From: Muribaculaceae bacterium
Lineage (GTDB): Bacteria; Bacteroidota; Bacteroidia; Bacteroidales; Muribaculaceae
Assembly: GCA_017559355.1 (NCBI GenBank)
Contig: JAFYSL010000022.1
Coordinates: 1-45,256, forward strand
Direction: 5' to 3'
Length of the DNA: 45,256 nt
The first letter of the stretch is position 1. The number at the start of each line of letters is the position of its first letter. The notes beneath the pieces are model-generated. The model saw only the letters and a list, made by a program, of their open reading frames with translations. It was not told the origin of the DNA and made no database searches. Shown piece after piece: positions 36,001 to 45,236 of this stretch. The position numbers and the translations under genes are program-made.

Positions 36001-38324
36001 TATCCAATAATATTAAAGTGTGCAAATTTGAGTAATAATGTTTTTGTTCCAGTGTTGGCAAATTCTACGATAATACGAGCATCTGCTGAAGATGTATCGA
36101 TTGTTGTAATTTTGCCAGTCCCAAATCTTTGATGTTCAATAACCATGCCTACCGATAGTTCTCCAGCATTATGAATATCACTACAAGTTGGATTTCCAGA
36201 AGGAATAGTTCTTGTAGAAGCTGAAGATCCATTTGTGGGTTTTAGTGGTTTTAAATTGCTAGGAGCATAGTATGTTTTTGTTTCGGAATGGAATGATTTA
36301 CGATAATTATCCACAGGATTTGTGAAAGAATTATTACCTCCAATGGCTGTTCCCGAACATAGATTCAAATATTTTGCATCAATATCTCGAATAAAACGAG
36401 ATGGAGAACTTGTTTTGGTTTGTCCATTGTGGAAGCGAGATGAAGCATACGATATCATGCAAAATTGTTTGGCACGAGTGATGGCCACATAAAGCAATCG
36501 TCGTTCTTCTTCAATTTCGCTCTGTGTTGAGCACATTGATGATGGGAATAGTTCTTCCTCAACGCCAACGATAAATACATTGCTAAATTCCAATCCTTTG
36601 GCCGCGTGTACGGTCATCAATGTGAGTTTTTTTCCTCCATTTTCCTCGTCTTGAGTATCTTGGTCTGTAGCGAGTGAAACTTCGGCAAGAAAATCTGTTA
36701 GGGAAATGTTTTCGGTGTTACCTTCTTCGAGTTTGTTTGTTATAAATTCTTTAACGCCATTAAGCAATTCATGAAGGTTCTCTTGTTTAGAAATGCTTTC
36801 AGGAGTTTTGTCTGATAATAAAATGCTTAATAATTGAGTCTCGCGAATGATATGTTTTGCGACCTCTTCGGCATTACTTCCTATTTCATTTAATCCCATG
36901 AATGATTGGATTAAATCGCGAAACGAATGAAGTTTTTTTACGGTCCCTGAATTTACGTTTAGATTGTATTTTATGGGGTCGTTTATTACGGTCCAAATGC
37001 TTACACGATTATCAGATGCGCATGCAGTTAACTTTTTAATGGTTGTGTCGCCAATGCCTCTAGCTGGGTAGTTGATTATTCGAGTTAGAGCCATATCATC
37101 ATTTGGGTTAATAGATAGTCGGAAATAGGCAATTGCATCTTTCACCTCTTTGCGTTGGTAAAACGAAAGGCCTCCATATATGCGATAGGGTATATTGCGT
37201 TTACGCAACGATTCTTCAAGAATGCGTGATTGAGCATTGGTGCGATATAATATGGCAAATTCTTCAAAACTATCGTGAGTTTGCATTCTCACTTGAGAAA
37301 TACGATTTGCGACTAAAAAAGCCTCTTCGTAGTCGCTAAAACTTTGAACAACATCAATTTTAGCCCCCTTGTCGTTCTTTGAAAAAACTTGTTTTTTTAT
37401 CTGTTCTGAATTCTTTTCAATAAGAGAATTTGCTGCATTAATAATAGTTTGCGTAGAACGATAGTTTTGCTCTAATTTGAATATTTGTAAATCGGGATAT
37501 GCATTTCGTAAATTAAGGATATTGCGAATGTTTGCACCACGGAACGAGTATATGCTTTGAGCATCATCACCAACAACACATAAACTATGATTCTCCCGTG
37601 TGAGTTGTGATATAATCAAGTGTTGGGCAAAATTAGTGTCCTGGTACTCGTCTACAAGTATATAGCGGAAATATTCTTGGTAATGTCGAAGAATGTCAGG
37701 ATTATCACGCAATAAAACGTTTGTATAGTAGAGCAAATCATCAAAATCCATAGCTCCAGCAACAAAGCATCGATGGCAATATCCACGATAAATTTCGTGA
37801 GTGCGAGGGCGTTTGGCATGAGCATCGGCTTCCATGATGTCCCTGCTATTAGCATAGGCCGTAGGGGATATGAGCGCATTTTTTGCCATAGAAATAGCAC
37901 TCATTATTGTTGAAGGTTTGTATATTTTGTCATCAAGATCCATTTCCTTGATGATGGTTTTAATTAACGCTTTAGAATCGGCGCTATCGTAGATGGTAAA
38001 ATCACTTTTGAATCCTAATCGTTCGGCATTAATGCGAAGAATGCGCGCAAAAATGGAGTGAAAAGTTCCCATCCACAATTTTGAAGCAGTAGTGCTACCA
38101 ACAAGTCCTTCAATACGTTCGCGCATTTCGCGAGCTGCTTTGTTGGTAAAAGTCAATGCCAAAATTCTCCATGGTTCATAACCATGGTTTAATAAATGAA
38201 TTATCTTATAGGTGAGTACGCGTGTCTTCCCTGAGCCAGCTCCAGCAATAACTAGTTGAGGTCCATTGAGATAAAGTACAGCATCTTGTTGCTGTTGGTT
38301 TAATTCTTGTATATAGTCTTCCAT
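36000..38324 (-). CDS. pcrA: UvrD/PcrA-type superfamily 1A DNA helicase
   Basis: Starting at ATG 38324 (MEDYIQELN) gives 774 residues. The ATG at 38333 falls within the -7 box and cannot be in the mRNA, so I reject it. The helicase motifs are clear: LVIAGAGSGKTRVL (Walker A, about 26-39), LVDEYQDTNFAQ, VVGDDAQSIYSFRGA, KLEQNYRSTQTI, LMTVHAAKGLEF and YVAITRAKQ. A C-terminal tail of about 120 residues ends in a Tudor-like fold (VGMVIEHQRFGTGKITTID), as in PcrA, where it contacts RNA polymerase. The gene leads the pcrA-nspC-GT2-radC operon. Confidence 0.95.
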   Translation of the reverse strand: MEDYIQELNQQQQDAVLYLNGPQLVIAGAGSGKTRVLTYKIIHLLNHGYEPWRILALTFTNKAAREMRERIEGLVGSTTASKLWMGTFHSIFARILRINAERLGFKSDFTIYDSADSKALIKTIIKEMDLDDKIYKPSTIMSAISMAKNALISPTAYANSRDIMEADAHAKRPRTHEIYRGYCHRCFVAGAMDFDDLLYYTNVLLRDNPDILRHYQEYFRYILVDEYQDTNFAQHLIISQLTRENHSLCVVGDDAQSIYSFRGANIRNILNLRNAYPDLQIFKLEQNYRSTQTIINAANSLIEKNSEQIKKQVFSKNDKGAKIDVVQSFSDYEEAFLVANRISQVRMQTHDSFEEFAILYRTNAQSRILEESLRKRNIPYRIYGGLSFYQRKEVKDAIAYFRLSINPNDDMALTRIINYPARGIGDTTIKKLTACASDNRVSIWTVINDPIKYNLNVNSGTVKKLHSFRDLIQSFMGLNEIGSNAEEVAKHIIRETQLLSILLSDKTPESISKQENLHELLNGVKEFITNKLEEGNTENISLTDFLAEVSLATDQDTQDEENGGKKLTLMTVHAAKGLEFSNVFIVGVEEELFPSSMCSTQSEIEEERRLLYVAITRAKQFCMISYASSRFHNGQTKTSSPSRFIRDIDAKYLNLCSGTAIGGNNSFTNPVDNYRKSFHSETKTYYAPSNLKPLKPTNGSSASTRTIPSGNPTCSDIHNAGELSVGMVIEHQRFGTGKITTIDTSSADARIIVEFANTGTKTLLLKFAHFNIIG

Positions 38325-38330
38325 TCTATG

Positions 38331-38362
38331 CAAAGTTACGCTCTTTGTTGAGTGATTGCAAG
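38331..38362 (-). promoter_or_regulatory. Promoter of pcrA
   Basis: TAACTTTG (38338-38331) on the minus strand, with an imperfect -33 box CTTG (38362-38359) 20 nt upstream. The ATG at 38324 starts 6 nt after the -7 box, so the transcript should have almost no leader. Confidence 0.65.
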
Positions 38363-38379
38363 AAATTTGAGATTAATTT

Positions 38380-38559
38380 TTATATAAATTTGTTGAGAGT
38401 TGCATCATACAACATCCCTATTGTTGACAATTTCTTAATCAGCTCATCTTTGTCGATTTCTAAATCTTCGCAAAGAATGTCGAGTGACGCATAATTATCG
38501 CGCAATTTTGTATTGATATAACTGAATAATATAAATGGGTCTTGAGGTAAATTTTCCAT
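38380..38559 (-). CDS. DUF4250 family small protein
   Basis: This 59-residue protein begins MENLPQDPFILFSYINTKLR and continues DNYASLDILCEDLEIDKDEL, ending YDATLNKFI. It matches the small conserved family DUF4250, found in Bacteroidota and Firmicutes, whose members start with the same NLPxDPxxLLSxxNxKLRD pattern. The function is not known. It looks soluble and mostly helical, possibly a small DNA-binding or adaptor fold. A -7 box lies 22 nt upstream. It is transcribed toward pcrA, whose own promoter follows, so the two need not be co-transcribed. Confidence 0.88.
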   Translation of the reverse strand: MENLPQDPFILFSYINTKLRDNYASLDILCEDLEIDKDELIKKLSTIGMLYDATLNKFI

Positions 38560-38581
38560 ATGCTTTTCTTCTTATTTACTG

Positions 38582-38589
38582 CAAAGGTA
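38582..38589 (-). promoter_or_regulatory. -7 box of the DUF4250 gene
   Basis: TACCTTTG on the minus strand, 22 nt before the ATG at 38559. A -33 box is not clear. Confidence 0.5.
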
Positions 38590-38664
38590 CAGATAATTCC
38601 ATATAATATTGTGGAAAACACCCATTTTTATGGAGTATTAACTCTAACTCTCAATTAAATTTTG

Positions 38665-38672
38665 TAACTTTG
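38665..38672 (+). promoter_or_regulatory. -7 box of prfA-pyrF
   Basis: TAACTTTG on the plus strand, 18 nt before the prfA ATG at 38691. No convincing -33 box. Confidence 0.6.
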
Positions 38673-38690
38673 TAGAAAATTAAACATTTT

Positions 38691-39800
38691 ATGGCAGACA
38701 CATCATTATTATCTCGCCTTGACGGCATTGACGCTCGATTTGAAGAGGTTAGTACGCTTATCACTGACCCTTCGGTAATTGCTGACATGAAACGTTATGT
38801 GCGATTGACAAAAGAATATAAAGACCTCGAAAAATTAACTGGGGCAACACGTCGTTATCGTAATCTATTAGGTAATATTCAAGAAGCTCGCGAAATCCTT
38901 GATACAGAAAATGATGACGATATGCGTGCTATGGCAAAAGAAGAGCTTGATAGCGCGAATGCAGAATTGCCCAAACTCGAAGAGGAAATTAAACTACTTC
39001 TAATTCCTGCCGATCCAGAGGATGGGAAAAATGCTATCCTTGAAATACGTGGTGGAACTGGAGGTGATGAGGCTGCAATCTTTGCTGGTGACTTGTTTAA
39101 GATGTATAGCAAATATTGTGAGTCAAAAGGTTGGAATGTGGCAATTACAAGTTTTAGCGAAGGTGCAGCTGGTGGTTTCAAAGAAATCGTAATGGCGGTG
39201 AGTGGCGAAGGTGTATATGGCACATTGAAATATGAAAGTGGTGTGCATCGTGTGCAACGTGTGCCAGCAACAGAAACTCAAGGTCGTGTGCATACATCGG
39301 CTGCAACAGTTGCAGTGTTGCCTGAAGCCGAAGCTTTCGATGTTGAAATCAACGAAGGTGAAATCAAATGGGATACATTCCGAAGTGGTGGTGCAGGTGG
39401 TCAAAATGTAAATAAAGTTGAGTCGGGTGTGCGTCTTCGTTATATGTGGAAGAACCCTAACACTGGCGAATCAGAAGAAATTCTTATTGAATGTACCGAA
39501 ACTCGCGATCAACCAAAGAATAAGGAGCGAGCATTAAGCCGCCTTCGTACGTTTATTTACGATAAAGAGCATCAAAAGTATATTGATGATATTGCTTCTC
39601 GTCGTAAAACAATGGTTTCAACAGGCGACCGATCGGCAAAAATTCGCACTTACAACTACCCACAAGGACGTATTACTGACCATCGTATAAATTATACAAT
39701 TTACAACCTTCAGGCATTTGTAGATGGCGATATTCAAAGTTGTATTGACCAACTTATCATTGCTGAAAACGCTGAGAAATTAAAAGAAAGTGAACTCTAA
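38691..39800 (+). CDS. prfA: Peptide chain release factor 1
   Basis: This 369-residue factor ends translation at UAA and UAG codons. The stop-codon reading tripeptide PAT is in VQRVPATETQGRVHTSAA, and the catalytic GGQ is in FRSGGAGGQNVNKVES. Length and order are normal. It starts the prfA-pyrF pair; the 15-nt gap to pyrF implies one transcript. The GGQ glutamine is normally methylated by PrmC, which is not next to it here. Confidence 0.97.
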   Translation: MADTSLLSRLDGIDARFEEVSTLITDPSVIADMKRYVRLTKEYKDLEKLTGATRRYRNLLGNIQEAREILDTENDDDMRAMAKEELDSANAELPKLEEEIKLLLIPADPEDGKNAILEIRGGTGGDEAAIFAGDLFKMYSKYCESKGWNVAITSFSEGAAGGFKEIVMAVSGEGVYGTLKYESGVHRVQRVPATETQGRVHTSAATVAVLPEAEAFDVEINEGEIKWDTFRSGGAGGQNVNKVESGVRLRYMWKNPNTGESEEILIECTETRDQPKNKERALSRLRTFIYDKEHQKYIDDIASRRKTMVSTGDRSAKIRTYNYPQGRITDHRINYTIYNLQAFVDGDIQSCIDQLIIAENAEKLKESEL

Positions 39801-39815
39801 ACTAAAATAAAGATT

Positions 39816-40646
39816 ATGAAAAGAACTGAATTAGTTGAGAATATACGTCGCAAAGGTTCATTCCTTTGTGTAGGTCTTGACCCAGATATCAAAAAAATTC
39901 CACAACATCTTTTAACTGAAGAAAATCCATTATTGGCGTTTAATAAAGCAATAATTGATGCAACTGCACAATATGCAGTAGCTTACAAACCAAATCTTGC
40001 TTTTTATGAAAGTCTTGGTGTTGAGGGGTGGGTTGCTCTTGAAGAAACAGTAAAATATATCAAGGAAAAATACCCCGATCAATTTATTATCGCTGATGCG
40101 AAGCGAGGTGATATTGGTAATACATCACAACTTTATGCTCGTAGTTTCTTTGAACATCTTGATGTTGATGCTATTACAGTTGCACCTTATATGGGAGAGG
40201 ATAGTGTAACTCCTTTCCTTGGATATGAAGGTAAATGGGTAATTCTTCTCGCATTGACATCAAATAAAGGTAGCCATGATTTTCAATTGATTGAAGATAA
40301 TGATGGTAAGCGTATCTTTGAACATGTTCTTGAAACTTCTGCAAAATGGGCGTCAAGTGATGAAATGATGTATGTAGTTGGTGCAACTCAAGGTGCAATG
40401 TTCCAAGATATTCGCAAAGTATCACCAAATAGTTTCTTGCTTGTTCCAGGAGTTGGAGCACAAGGTGGTAGCCTTGAAGAAGTCGCTAAATATGGCATGA
40501 TTCAAGATTGTGGACTTTTGGTAAATTCTTCTAGAGGTATCATTTATGCTTCAAATGGTGAGGATTTTGCAGAGGCAGCAGCAAAAGAATCGGCTAAGTT
40601 AGCAGAGGAAATGAGTGCGTTATTAAAAGCTCATAACATCATTTAA
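39816..40646 (+). CDS. pyrF: Orotidine 5'-phosphate decarboxylase (PyrF, long type)
   Basis: The 276-residue enzyme makes UMP from OMP, the last step of de novo pyrimidine synthesis. The catalytic segment [12 protein letters not shown] holds the Asp-Lys-Asp triad residues. [14 protein letters not shown] opens the barrel, VPGVGAQGG and NSSRGIIYA form the phosphate site. It belongs to the longer subfamily (about 270 residues) rather than the 230-residue E. coli type. It follows prfA by 15 nt. Confidence 0.96.
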   Translation: MKRTELVENIRRKGSFLCVGLDPDIKKIPQHLLTEENPLLAFNKAIIDATAQYAVAYKPNLAFYESLGVEGWVALEETVKYIKEKYPDQFIIADAKRGDIGNTSQLYARSFFEHLDVDAITVAPYMGEDSVTPFLGYEGKWVILLALTSNKGSHDFQLIEDNDGKRIFEHVLETSAKWASSDEMMYVVGATQGAMFQDIRKVSPNSFLLVPGVGAQGGSLEEVAKYGMIQDCGLLVNSSRGIIYASNGEDFAEAAAKESAKLAEEMSALLKAHNII

Positions 40647-40683
40647 TGATATTATATATTTACTATTTGGTAAAAAAGGTGTA

Positions 40684-40691
40684 AATTTGTG
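40684..40691 (+). promoter_or_regulatory. Candidate -7 box of pgk
   Basis: TAAATTTG matches TAnnTTTG, about 58 nt before the pgk ATG. A TTTG at 40666-40669 is only 14 nt upstream, closer than usual, so this is tentative. Confidence 0.45.
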
Positions 40692-40749
40692 TTTTAGATT
40701 TATAGAAACTTATATATAACGTTATAACTAATTTAATTTTCAAACGAAA

Positions 40750-41997
40750 ATGACTATCAACAATTACAAATTTGCTGGCAAAAAGGCAATCGTCAGAGTG
40801 GACTTCAATGTGCCCTTAGACGAAAATGGTAACATTACTGACGACACTCGTATTCGTGGCGCACTTCCTACTCTCAAGAAAATTCTTGAAGAAGGTGGAA
40901 GTCTAATCATCATGTCGCACATGGGTAAACCAAAAGGTAAAGTTAATCCTAAATTTTCTCTCGCACAAATTAAAGATGCAGTAGCTGCTGCTCTTGGTCG
41001 CGATGTGAAATTTGCCGAAGATTGTGCTAATGCTGCAGATGCAGTGGCTGCATTACAACCTGGTGAAGTTCTTTTGCTTGAAAACCTTCGTTTCTATCCT
41101 GAAGAAGAAGGCAAACCTGTAGGTATTGATAAAGAAGATCCTGCATATGAAGTAGCTAAAAAAGAAATGAAAGAAAGCCAAAAAGCTTTTGCTAAAACTC
41201 TTGCAAGTTATGCAGATTGCTATGTAAATGACGCTTTCGGTACTGCACACCGTAAACATGCTTCTACTGCAGTTATCGCTGATAGCTTTGGTGATGATGA
41301 CAAAATGCTTGGCTATTTGATGGAAAAAGAAGTTCAAGCTGTTGATAATATTCTTAGTGATATCAAACGTCCATTCACTGCAATCATGGGTGGTTCTAAA
41401 GTATCTACTAAAATAGGTATCATCGAAAACCTCATGGATAAAGTTGACAACTTGATTCTTTGTGGTGGTATGACATATACTTTTGCTAAAGCTCAAGGTG
41501 GTAAAATTGGTCTTTCAATTTGCGAAGATGACAAACTTGATTTGGCTCTTGATATCATGAAGAAAGCTCAAGAAAAAGGAGTAAATCTAGTTCTTGGTTC
41601 TGACTGTATCGCAGGAGATAAATTCAGCAATGATGCAAATACACAAGTAGTATCTTCAATGGATATTCCTGAAGGATGGGAAGGTATGGATGCTGGCCCT
41701 GTTACTCGTGAATCATTTGCAAACGTTATTCGTACAGCAAAAACAATTCTTTGGAATGGTCCTGCTGGTGTATTTGAATTTGACAACTTCTCTGGTGGTT
41801 CAAAAGCTATTGCTGAAGCTATCGTTGAAGCAACTGAAAATGGTGCATTCTCACTCGTTGGTGGTGGTGACTCTGTAGCTTGTGTTAACAAGTTCGGTCT
41901 TGCTGATAAAGTATCTTATGTATCAACTGGTGGTGGTGCTCTTCTTGAAGCTATCGAAGGAAAAGTTCTTCCAGGTGTAGCTGCTATCAAAGGTTAA
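40750..41997 (+). CDS. pgk: Phosphoglycerate kinase
   Basis: The 415-residue glycolytic enzyme transfers phosphate from 1,3-bisphosphoglycerate to ADP. Visible motifs are [13 protein letters not shown] (about 14-26), the substrate residues in [41 protein letters not shown], and the nucleotide-binding end WNGPAGVFE and GGGDSVACV. Length is typical. Codon use looks biased as expected for a highly expressed gene. It has its own promoter candidate and a strong terminator at 42021-42060. Confidence 0.98.
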   Translation: MTINNYKFAGKKAIVRVDFNVPLDENGNITDDTRIRGALPTLKKILEEGGSLIIMSHMGKPKGKVNPKFSLAQIKDAVAAALGRDVKFAEDCANAADAVAALQPGEVLLLENLRFYPEEEGKPVGIDKEDPAYEVAKKEMKESQKAFAKTLASYADCYVNDAFGTAHRKHASTAVIADSFGDDDKMLGYLMEKEVQAVDNILSDIKRPFTAIMGGSKVSTKIGIIENLMDKVDNLILCGGMTYTFAKAQGGKIGLSICEDDKLDLALDIMKKAQEKGVNLVLGSDCIAGDKFSNDANTQVVSSMDIPEGWEGMDAGPVTRESFANVIRTAKTILWNGPAGVFEFDNFSGGSKAIAEAIVEATENGAFSLVGGGDSVACVNKFGLADKVSYVSTGGGALLEAIEGKVLPGVAAIKG

Positions 41998-42020
41998 TCA
42001 TTAAGATTAATAAATATGTA

Positions 42021-42060
42021 AAAAGTGGTAAAACATTGTTTTGCCACTTTTTGTTTTTTA
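42021..42060 (+). terminator. Terminator of pgk
   Basis: The 14-bp stem 42021-42034 with 42038-42051 (one G-U pair, 3-nt loop) is followed by TTGTTTTTTA. It is 23 nt beyond the pgk stop. Confidence 0.85.
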
Positions 42061-42117
42061 GCACAAAACAACTCAATACAAATATATGTTATAAGACAAA
42101 AAGAAAAATATTGAGTT

Positions 42118-42588
42118 ATGAAACGTGTGATTTATATATTAATTGCAGTATTGATTTGTTTTGGTATTGGATATACTGCAAGTTTGTTTCAAATGGAGTC
42201 ATTAGTTACGTGGTATCCATATTTAAATAAGTCGGTGTTAACCCCTCCAAATTATGTGTTCCCTATAGCATGGGGCGTAATATACTTGTGCTGTGGTCTA
42301 TCAATAGGTTTGGTATGGAATAAGCGAGAAATGCTTGATGCTGGATTGGGGTGGATATTCCTCTTACAATTAGTGCTAAACTTTTCCTGGAGTCTGCTAT
42401 TCTTTTACCTCCAAGATCCATTTAGTGGATTAATTGACTTAATATTGTTGGATTTAATTGTATTTGTGTATGTTATTGTATGTTATAGGGTAAGCAAAGT
42501 TTCAGCATGGCTATTTGCACCATATGTTATATGGTTGATATTGGCAACTTATCTTAATGCTTATATTGTAATAAATAATCCTGTTTAA
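42118..42588 (+). CDS. tspO: TspO/MBR family membrane protein
   Basis: This 156-residue protein has five hydrophobic helices and the Trp-rich signature of TspO: WYPYLNKSVLTPPNYVFPIAWG (about 32-53), NFSWSLLFFYLQDP (about 84-97) and WLILATYLNAYIV. TspO proteins bind tetrapyrroles and are tied to stress or photo-oxidative control; the ligand here is unknown. The region between pgk's terminator and the start has no strong promoter match. It converges with tatD with only 3 nt between the stops and no terminator hairpin between. Confidence 0.93.
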   Translation: MKRVIYILIAVLICFGIGYTASLFQMESLVTWYPYLNKSVLTPPNYVFPIAWGVIYLCCGLSIGLVWNKREMLDAGLGWIFLLQLVLNFSWSLLFFYLQDPFSGLIDLILLDLIVFVYVIVCYRVSKVSAWLFAPYVIWLILATYLNAYIVINNPV

Positions 42589-42591
42589 CGA

Positions 42592-43362
42592 TTATATGCC
42601 AAATAGTTGGTGGGCGTTATAAGAAGTTTTTTGTGCGACTTGTTCTGTAGTCAAAGATAAATGCTGAGCAATGTATGCGGCAGTGTGAATAAGATATGCA
42701 CTTTCGTTACGTTTACCTCGGTGTGGAACAGGTGCTAAGTATGGAGCATCTGTTTCAAGTAAAATTCGATCAATGCCTATATGAGGTAGAATTTCGCGGA
42801 GTTTAGAGTTTTTGAATGTAACGATGCCATTAATTCCAAAATAAAAATCACCACGTTTTCTAATTTGCTCAACATCATTGACAGTTCCACCAAAACTATG
42901 AAAAACCCCTATAGGCTTTTCGGTCATACTATCAAGTACTTCCAATATTTCATTAAGACCTTCACGACAATGGATAATTACAGGAATGTTTGCATCAATA
43001 GCCCATTGAAATTGCTGTTCAAGGGCTTGCATTTGTTCACTACGGAATGTTTTATCCCAATATAAATCAATCCCTATTTCTCCTATGGCAATGTATTTAT
43101 CTATATGCTTGTCGAATTCTTCTTTAGTTTTTGCTAAGTCTTCAACCCATGTTTCTTTGATTTCGGTAGGATGTAATCCCATGGCCATGTAGGTGTTTAG
43201 CGTAAAAGATGAGGATAATTCCTTCATGGGATTTATGGTTGATAAATCTACATTAGGGAATATCATTTTGGTTACTCCTGCATCTATCGCGCGTTGAACT
43301 GCGTCTTGAGGAGTTGGGGCAAATTCATCTAAATATAGGTGGGTATGAGTGTCAACAAACAT
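42592..43362 (-). CDS. tatD: TatD family metal-dependent hydrolase
   Basis: The 256-residue TIM-barrel enzyme has the metal ligands of the family: DTHTHLYLDEF (His6, His8), GEIGIDLYWDK, PVIIHCREGL, and the final Asp in LLETDAPYLAP. TatD proteins are DNases or related phosphoesterases. The gene is 14 nt after the polyprenyl synthase on the same strand and ends the operon. It has a convergent neighbour (tspO). Confidence 0.94.
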   Translation of the reverse strand: MFVDTHTHLYLDEFAPTPQDAVQRAIDAGVTKMIFPNVDLSTINPMKELSSSFTLNTYMAMGLHPTEIKETWVEDLAKTKEEFDKHIDKYIAIGEIGIDLYWDKTFRSEQMQALEQQFQWAIDANIPVIIHCREGLNEILEVLDSMTEKPIGVFHSFGGTVNDVEQIRKRGDFYFGINGIVTFKNSKLREILPHIGIDRILLETDAPYLAPVPHRGKRNESAYLIHTAAYIAQHLSLTTEQVAQKTSYNAHQLFGI

Positions 43363-43376
43363 AAGATGTGGAGAAA

Positions 43377-44342
43377 TTAGTGATTGCGACCAATGGCATC
43401 AGATGCCATTTTTTTGAAAAACGCTAAGTCGGTATCACTTAACCCAACGGTTTTAAGTGCATCAATTGCTTCTGTGGCATATTTTCCCATTAAATCTTTG
43501 CATCTATTGCCAAGATTTAGACTATCATAAATTGCCTTTACTTGGGTGATTTTTTCTTCAGAAGCAATCTCTTTGTTTCCAATAATTTCTTTTAATTTGC
43601 CACTATTATCTTCGTTGAGAGCAGATATTAATAGCCAAGTTTTTTTATCGTTAAGGATGTCACCCCCTATCTTTTTGCCAAAAACATTGGGATCACCATA
43701 GGTGTCAAGGAAATCATCTTGAAGTTGAAATGCTAACCCCAATTTAACCCCATATTTATAAAATGCCTTTTGTTCAGAATCAAAAGCACCAGCCATGATA
43801 GCACCAAGTTTGCAAGCACAACCAAGGAGAACCGATGTCTTGAGGCGAATCATCTCAAGATACTCGACAACAGTAACATCAGGACGTTTTTCAAAATCCA
43901 TATCGTATTGTTGCCCTTGGTAAACCTCCATAGCAGTTGTATTGAATAGCGAAATAACGTCCCAAATTTTAGTACCATCTCCTTTTGTCATGAATTGAGT
44001 TGCGAGAGTGAGCATTGCATCTCCCGATAGAATGGCCGTTGCTTCATTCCATTTGCGATGAACAGTTGCTTTGCCTCTACGCATATCAGCATTATCCATT
44101 ACATCATCATGTAATAGGGTAAAGTTATGGAAAATTTCCACACCAATTGCTTGATTCTTTGCTCCATCAATATCTCCACCAAGAGCATCACAAGTAGCAA
44201 GAGTAAGAAGTGGGCGAAGACGTTTGCCACCATCGCTTAATGTATATTTGATTGGTTCATAAAGCCCAGAAGGTTCGTCGGGATATTTGATCTTACTAAT
44301 TGCGGAGTTGATGTACTTTACTAAATAATCGGGTGAAAACAT
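43377..44342 (-). CDS. Polyprenyl diphosphate synthase (isoprenoid chain elongation)
   Basis: The 321-residue trans-prenyltransferase has the two Asp-rich motifs that bind Mg and diphosphate: LLHDDVMDNADMRRG (about 77-91) and QLQDDFLDTYGD. The first is DDxxD with two intervening residues, the usual form for long- and medium-chain bacterial enzymes. GGKRLRPLL marks the isopentenyl diphosphate site. It makes a chain for quinones or other isoprenoids; the length is not clear from the sequence. Upstream, 9 nt away, is an unknown lipoprotein gene; downstream is tatD. Confidence 0.9.
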   Translation of the reverse strand: MFSPDYLVKYINSAISKIKYPDEPSGLYEPIKYTLSDGGKRLRPLLTLATCDALGGDIDGAKNQAIGVEIFHNFTLLHDDVMDNADMRRGKATVHRKWNEATAILSGDAMLTLATQFMTKGDGTKIWDVISLFNTTAMEVYQGQQYDMDFEKRPDVTVVEYLEMIRLKTSVLLGCACKLGAIMAGAFDSEQKAFYKYGVKLGLAFQLQDDFLDTYGDPNVFGKKIGGDILNDKKTWLLISALNEDNSGKLKEIIGNKEIASEEKITQVKAIYDSLNLGNRCKDLMGKYATEAIDALKTVGLSDTDLAFFKKMASDAIGRNH

Positions 44343-44351
44343 AGATGGTTG

Positions 44352-44939
44352 TTATTTTAGTGCGTTATTAAAATCTATTAAGTCGTTATTATGATAAATT
44401 GATTTAACCTCTAAGATTAATGCTTTATTCGTAATAGAGTCTTGTTTAAGAAGACATCCTAATTGCTTAGGCGAAGATGAGATTGTGTATAGTTTTGCTT
44501 GTTGAGGTATATCATAAGTTTTTACACATGAGTCTATCGTCTCCTTGAAAATAGGGATATAATTCTCTTTGTCTATTAGAGAATACCATGACGCAATTTT
44601 AGTTATATGCATTTTAGCCTGATTGCTATCTTGTTTAGGCATTGCAAGCAAGTTGTGCAATACAATTTCAGCTGCGGTTTGAGGTGTAACCATAACCGCC
44701 AATGCTACTTCATAAGCAGTTGGTGTCGAATCTTTAACTTTCGATAAAACAGCCAATCCTAATTCGGGATTTATATTAATAGAGTTGTGTAGTATAGATA
44801 ATGAATCATAGCTATTTGTGCTAATATATCGGTTAAAATCGCATAGGGTAGAGTCAACAAGTTTATTGTCAACACTACCACATGACCATGAAATACATGA
44901 TAGCACAATCAATATTATAATACGAAATGATTCTAACAT
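44352..44939 (-). CDS. Predicted lipoprotein of unknown function
   Basis: This 195-residue protein starts with a lipoprotein-type signal ending CISWSC (Cys20) before GSVDNK. The mature part is mostly helical with no motif I recognise. It includes TAYEVALAVMVTPQTAAEIVLHN in the middle and DSCVKTYDIPQQAKLYTISS further on. I cannot assign a family. The stop is 9 nt before the polyprenyl synthase ATG, and a -7 box lies upstream at 44967-44974, so it leads that operon. Being lipid-anchored next to an isoprenoid gene does not by itself suggest a function. Confidence 0.8.
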   Translation of the reverse strand: MLESFRIIILIVLSCISWSCGSVDNKLVDSTLCDFNRYISTNSYDSLSILHNSININPELGLAVLSKVKDSTPTAYEVALAVMVTPQTAAEIVLHNLLAMPKQDSNQAKMHITKIASWYSLIDKENYIPIFKETIDSCVKTYDIPQQAKLYTISSSPKQLGCLLKQDSITNKALILEVKSIYHNNDLIDFNNALK

Positions 44940-44966
44940 TTTATCGTAACACTAGATTCAATTATA

Positions 44967-44974
44967 CAAAGATA
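44967..44974 (-). promoter_or_regulatory. -7 box of the lipoprotein-isoprenoid synthase-tatD operon
   Basis: TATCTTTG on the minus strand, 27 nt before the lipoprotein ATG at 44939. No clear -33 box. Confidence 0.55.
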
Positions 44975-45015
44975 GTAAGAACTCGCGAGAAAAAGGCAGG
45001 AAATTGGGAAATAAT

Positions 45016-45223
45016 GCAAACCGTTGGTAGATTGTTTAATACGCAACGGGCTCCTGTGGTTGTAATGCGGTCCTGAAAGACCGTATATAGATGAGTTAAG
45101 ATATAGATTTGCTACTAATCCGTTGCCTTTTTATGGGGCTAAAAGTTGTTAGAAAATCCGTTCTTTGCTCTCTTCAAAAATCCCTATAACCGCCTCAAAG
45201 AACGCGTGTTTTCCAATCTTTGC
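45016..45223 (-). ncRNA. Candidate structured non-coding RNA, about 200 nt
   Basis: No protein gene is visible in 44940-45256. The region holds several nested inverted repeats. CGTTCTTTG (45159-45167) pairs with CAAAGAACG (45196-45204), extended by GAAAA (45152-45156) with TTTTC (45209-45213). GCAACGG (45043-45049) pairs with CCGTTGC (45120-45126) and encloses an 8-bp hairpin 45065-45072 with 45079-45086. GCAAA (45016-45020) pairs with TTTGC (45219-45223) to close the whole. A -7 box TACCTTTG (45236-45229) faces the minus strand 5 nt upstream of the closing stem. This looks like an independent structured RNA, on the minus strand by the promoter. I could not assign it to a known family. Confidence 0.4.
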
Positions 45224-45228
45224 TACCA

Positions 45229-45236
45229 CAAAGGTA
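45229..45236 (-). promoter_or_regulatory. -7 box for the candidate RNA at the right edge
   Basis: TACCTTTG on the minus strand. The place for a -33 box falls at the end of the window and cannot be judged. Confidence 0.4.
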
